A stretch of DNA of 64,000 nucleotides from Rhizobiaceae bacterium (GTDB lineage Bacteria > Pseudomonadota > Alphaproteobacteria > Rhizobiales > Rhizobiaceae). The notes beneath the pieces were generated by a model. The model made no database searches, was not told the DNA's origin, and saw nothing but the letters and a program-made list of their open reading frames with translations. Position numbers and translations under genes: made by a program. Every line of letters begins with the position of its first letter. The stretch's first letter is position 1. Positions 61,095 through 64,000 of this stretch are shown here, in pieces. Where the stretch lies: NCBI GenBank assembly GCA_019635695.1, contig JAHBYZ010000013.1:1-64000 (forward strand). Reading direction: 5' to 3'.

Positions 61095-63164
61095 TTGAAC
61101 GCTCCCGCCGACATCAAGGACCCACTTGTCCTCTTCATGCCCTCCGGCAAGCGCGGGCGCTTCCCCGTCGGCACGCCGGTGCTCGACGCCGCGCGCCAGC
61201 TCGGCGTCTATGTCGAGAGCGTGTGCGGCGGACGCGCCACATGCGGACGCTGCCAGATCGAGGTGCAGGAAGGCAATTTCGCCAAGCACGGCATCGTCTC
61301 CTCCAGCGACCACATCTCGCCGAAGGGCGCCAAAGAGGAGCGCTACGAGCGCGTGCGCGGCCTGCCCGAGCATCGGCGACTGTCCTGCTCGGCCACGATC
61401 CTCGGGGACCTGGTCGTCGACGTGCCGCAGGACACGGTCATCAACGCGCAGGTTGTGCGCAAGGCCGCTGACGACCGCGTCATCGAGCGCGACACGGCGG
61501 TGCGGCTCTGCTTCGTCGAGGTGGAAGAGCCCGACATGCACAAGCCGCTCGGCGATCTCGACCGCCTGAAGGTCGCGATCGCCAAGGAGTGGGGCTACGA
61601 CAAGCTCGACATCGACTTCCGCCTGTTGCCGCAGGTGCAGGGAATTCTGCGCAAGGGCAACTGGCAGGTGACCGCGGCGGTGCATCGCGACGAGGATTCG
61701 GGCCGCGCCACCATCATCGCGCTGTGGCCGGAGTTGCAGAACAAGGCCTACGGCATCGCCTGCGACATCGGCTCCACCACGATCGCCATGCATATCGTGT
61801 CGCTGCTGTCGGGCCGCGTGGCGGCCAGCGCCGGCACGTCGAACCCGCAGATCCGCTTCGGCGAGGATCTGATGAGCCGCGTCTCCTACGTGATGATGAA
61901 CCCGGACGGCCGCGAGGCGATGACGGCCGCCGTGCGCGAGGCGGTTTCGGGGCTGATCGACAAGGCCTGCGCCGAAGGCAATGTCGACCGCGCCGACATC
62001 CTCGACGCCGTGTTCGTCGGCAACCCGATCATGCACCACCTCTTCCTCGGCATCGACCCGACCGAACTCGGCGGTGCGCCGTTTGCGCTTGCCGTTTCCG
62101 GCGCGGTTCGGGCCAAGGCAGACGATCTTGGCCTGAAGCTCAACCCCGGCGCGCGGCTCTACCTGCTGCCCTGCATCGCCGGCCACGTCGGCGCCGACGC
62201 CGCCGCCGTCACGCTGGCGGAAGGTCCGCACCGGCAGGACGAGAAGATGCTGATCGTCGACGTCGGCACCAACGCCGAGATCGTGCTCGGCAGCCGCGAG
62301 CGGCTCGTCGCCGCCTCCTCGCCCACCGGCCCGGCCTTCGAAGGCGCTGAGATATCGTCCGGCCAGCGCGCCGCGCCGGGCGCCATTGAGCGCGTACGCA
62401 TCGACCCGCTGACGCTGGAGCCGCGCTACCGCGTGATCGGTTCGGACAAGTGGTCGGACGAGCCGGGCTTCGCCGAAAGCATCGCGTCCATCGGCGTCAC
62501 CGGCATCTGTGGCTCTGGGATCATCGAGGTCGTGGCCGAGATGTTCCTCGCCGGCATCATCTCCGAGGACGGCGTGGTCGACGGCGCGCTCGCCGCCCGT
62601 TCCCCCCGCATCGTGCCCAACGGCCGCACGTTCTCGTATGTGGTCAAGGAGGGCGAACCACGCCTGACCGTCACCCAGAACGACGTGCGCGCCATCCAGC
62701 TCGCCAAGGCCGCGCTCTACGCCGGCATCCGCCTGCTGATGGAGAAGCTTGGCATCGAGACAGTGGACGCGATCCGCTTCGCCGGCGCCTTCGGCTCCTT
62801 CATCGACCCGAAATACGCGATGGTGCTCGGCCTCATCCCCGATTGCGACCTCTCGAAGGTCAAGGCGGTGGGCAACGCCGCCGGGGCCGGCGCGCGCATG
62901 GCCCTGCTCAACCGCGGCTACCGCCGCGAGATCGAGGCCACCGTGCGCGACATCGAGAAGATCGAGACCGCGCTGGAGCCGCGTTTCCAGGAGCTGTTCG
63001 TCAACGCCATGGCGCTGCCCAACAAGGTCGATCCCTTCCCGCGACTCGCCGAGCAGGTGTCCCTGCCCGCCCGCAAGGCGATGCCGCTCTCCGAGACCGG
63101 CGATGCCGCCGCGCCTCGCCGCCGCTCCCGCGAAGAACGCGCCGCGCGGCGCGAGCGCGGCTGA
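61095..63164 (+). CDS. RACo-type corrinoid activator (ASKHA, DUF4445)
   Basis: A 689-residue protein that uses ATP and an Fe-S cluster to reduce Co(II) to Co(I) corrinoid. The N-terminal [2Fe-2S] domain has Cys44, Cys50, Cys53 and Cys98 (VCGGRATCGRC, RLSCSA), followed by a linker and ASKHA ATPase domains (ACDIGSTTIAMHI at about 230; VDVGTNAEIVLGS at about 395; IRFAGAFGSFIDP at about 558). A C-terminal Arg-rich tail (673-689) is extra. It starts with TTG at 61095. It reactivates the cobalamin of the methyl carrier, as RamA/RACo do. Confidence 0.92.
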   Translation: MNAPADIKDPLVLFMPSGKRGRFPVGTPVLDAARQLGVYVESVCGGRATCGRCQIEVQEGNFAKHGIVSSSDHISPKGAKEERYERVRGLPEHRRLSCSATILGDLVVDVPQDTVINAQVVRKAADDRVIERDTAVRLCFVEVEEPDMHKPLGDLDRLKVAIAKEWGYDKLDIDFRLLPQVQGILRKGNWQVTAAVHRDEDSGRATIIALWPELQNKAYGIACDIGSTTIAMHIVSLLSGRVAASAGTSNPQIRFGEDLMSRVSYVMMNPDGREAMTAAVREAVSGLIDKACAEGNVDRADILDAVFVGNPIMHHLFLGIDPTELGGAPFALAVSGAVRAKADDLGLKLNPGARLYLLPCIAGHVGADAAAVTLAEGPHRQDEKMLIVDVGTNAEIVLGSRERLVAASSPTGPAFEGAEISSGQRAAPGAIERVRIDPLTLEPRYRVIGSDKWSDEPGFAESIASIGVTGICGSGIIEVVAEMFLAGIISEDGVVDGALAARSPRIVPNGRTFSYVVKEGEPRLTVTQNDVRAIQLAKAALYAGIRLLMEKLGIETVDAIRFAGAFGSFIDPKYAMVLGLIPDCDLSKVKAVGNAAGAGARMALLNRGYRREIEATVRDIEKIETALEPRFQELFVNAMALPNKVDPFPRLAEQVSLPARKAMPLSETGDAAAPRRRSREERAARRERG

Positions 63165-63192
63165 GCCCCCCACGCCTCAAGCCACCCGAATT

Positions 63193-63276
63193 CATTTGCA
63201 TGCAAATGTTTCCGTGGCGCAACGGATAGCCACGGTCTGGCCGTTTCGGCGTCACGATGCCGAAACTTTCGGCATC
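63193..63276. promoter_or_regulatory. Array of four inverted repeats after RACo
   Basis: In 84 bases: perfect palindrome CATTTGCATGCAAATG (63193-63208), CCGTGGC/GCCACGG hairpin (63212-63235), GTTTCGGC/GCCGAAAC (63243-63266) and the arms GATGCCGAAA/TTTCGGCATC around one base (63256-63276). The segment 63233-63250 is the exact inverse of 52039-52056. None has a T run, so operators for the genes downstream are more likely than a terminator. Confidence 0.45.
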
Positions 63277-63336
63277 TACATGGGCGCCATCCGAAAGCTC
63301 CCACGCGGGCTTCGACACATCACGGGATGACGAACC

Positions 63337-63519
63337 ATGTCGATCTTCGACGGACTGATGCGCTTTGCCGAAAACCGTATCGAGGCACGCGCGGCGCGGC
63401 GCACGCGCATGCTGCTCGCCGCATTGCCGGAAAGCATCCAGAAGGACATCGGCTGGAACTGGACGCCGCGCCATCGCGGGCAGCACCGCAACGGCGACAT
63501 CGGATTCTTGGGGCAGTAG
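63337..63519 (+). CDS. Small hypothetical protein, DUF1127-like
   Basis: A 60-residue basic protein. Residues 25-45 (LLAALPESIQKDIGWNW) recall the DUF1127/YjiS small-protein motif. A GGGATGACG lies upstream of the ATG at 63337. No known function; it lies between RACo and the next secreted protein. DUF1127 proteins in other alphaproteobacteria act in RNA or phosphate-related regulation, but this link is weak here. Confidence 0.5.
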   Translation: MSIFDGLMRFAENRIEARAARRTRMLLAALPESIQKDIGWNWTPRHRGQHRNGDIGFLGQ

Positions 63520-63615
63520 CCGGGAACGTCGACGCGTTCGTGGCAATCGGCAACCCCGGTTGATCGAAGCGGCGGGGTACCCTAGCCTTCCTCCCGGACA
63601 ATCGGGGAGGACTGC

Positions 63616-64000
63616 GTGTTGCGGCTCGGCTTTCCGGCAGCGGTCGCTGTCATATCGGCTCTGCTGCTGACCGCCGGGGCGGCGACCGCAGACCCGAACC
63701 CGGCCGGGATGAAAGATCACCCGTTCAACGGCTCTGTCCCGCCGGAGACACGCGCGGGCATCACGACTTTCCGGATCGAGGACAAGGCCTGCTCGCGCGT
63801 GGACTACGGCGACGGGCGCGGCGAAAACGACTGCAGGAACGGCAACGTCCGCTCGGCTCTGGTGTCTCGCAACGAAGAAGGTCTCGGAGAGGCCGTCGAA
63901 TACCGCTTCGACATCCAGATCGGCGCGGGCTTCGCCTATCAGGGCTACTACAATCCCGAGGCTGCCGGATTCCTGCCGGACCTGTGGGACAGCCGGTTGC
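63616..64000 (+). CDS. Secreted protein, polysaccharide lyase-like, truncated by window end
   Basis: The frame opens with GTG at 63616 after GGGGAGG and runs off the window. Signal peptide about 1-25 (cleavage after ATA). The visible mature part includes two cysteines (about 59 and 73) and EYRFDIQIGAGFAY, which resembles heparin lyase-like secreted beta-sandwich proteins, but the catalytic part is not in the window. Partial; the assignment is weak. Confidence 0.6.
   Translation, partial: MLRLGFPAAVAVISALLLTAGAATADPNPAGMKDHPFNGSVPPETRAGITTFRIEDKACSRVDYGDGRGENDCRNGNVRSALVSRNEEGLGEAVEYRFDIQIGAGFAYQGYYNPEAAGFLPDLWDSRL

Noticed and set aside
60072..63173. Very long open frame (1033 codons) on the minus strand
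   Set aside because: It is antisense to the pterin methyltransferase and RACo genes, whose domains and motifs are clear. Its product is low-complexity Arg/Ala/Gly/His-rich, as expected for the shadow of GC-rich genes.
63212..63235. tRNA-like segment (GTGGCGCAACGGATAGCCAC)
   Set aside because: It resembles a tRNA D arm but there is no anticodon arm, TpsiC loop or acceptor stem. It is better read as a hairpin.

Overview
The window is GC-rich and gene-dense. It looks like the chromosome of an aerobic alphaproteobacterium of the Rhizobiales, probably close to Mesorhizobium/Phyllobacteriaceae. This rests on gene families and overall protein character (ExoD, DUF1638, PdhS/DivJ/PleC-like kinase, rhizobial CobT-type paralogue), not on any marker gene search. 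I saw no rRNA, tRNA, CRISPR array, insertion sequence or prophage.

0-30 kb is mostly housekeeping: two secreted Gly/Ala-rich paralogues, two L,D-transpeptidases, class I fumarase, MarR- and Lrp-type regulators, molybdenum cofactor genes (moaA, mobA), exporters, a polar amino-acid ABC transporter without its ATPase, DNA-repair-type genes, a histidine kinase, a CobT-like protein with degenerate active-site motifs, valine-catabolism genes (acyl-CoA dehydrogenase, mmsB), a probable structured RNA with a strong terminator (about 28.5-28.68 kb) and a class III aminotransferase.

33-43 kb is devoted to N-methyl metabolism. A monomeric sarcosine oxidase is divergent from an operon of a non-pyrrolysine MttB-family methyltransferase, a RidA-like protein and a dimethylglycine/sarcosine dehydrogenase-type flavoprotein. 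A desaturase-type membrane enzyme, a PhnD-like binding protein, an XRE regulator and a homocysteine S-methyltransferase (Bmt type) follow. 43-50 kb holds a PadR regulator, an ECF sigma/von Willebrand-A operon, an MFS carrier, an Fe-S protein, a dienelactone hydrolase and a cytochrome b561.

50-63 kb carries a second MttB-family gene divergent from a corrinoid protein, then glycosyltransferases, a DUF1638 protein, an operon of a small 'virulence factor' protein, a MetV-like Fe-S protein and MetF, and finally a pterin-binding methyltransferase with a RACo-type (ASKHA/DUF4445) corrinoid activator.

The C1 genes can be read as one scattered corrinoid system. MttB proteins would move methyl groups from a quaternary amine to the corrinoid protein, the pterin-binding methyltransferase would exchange them with tetrahydrofolate, MetF/MetV would interconvert methyl- and methylene-THF, and RACo would rescue oxidised cobalamin. 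The homocysteine methyltransferase, corrinoid protein, pterin-binding methyltransferase and RACo together also match the parts list of a split methionine synthase. Two observations tie them together: a nearly identical long palindromic operator precedes the homocysteine methyltransferase and the pterin methyltransferase/RACo operon, 18 kb apart; and five of these enzymes carry Arg-rich terminal tails.
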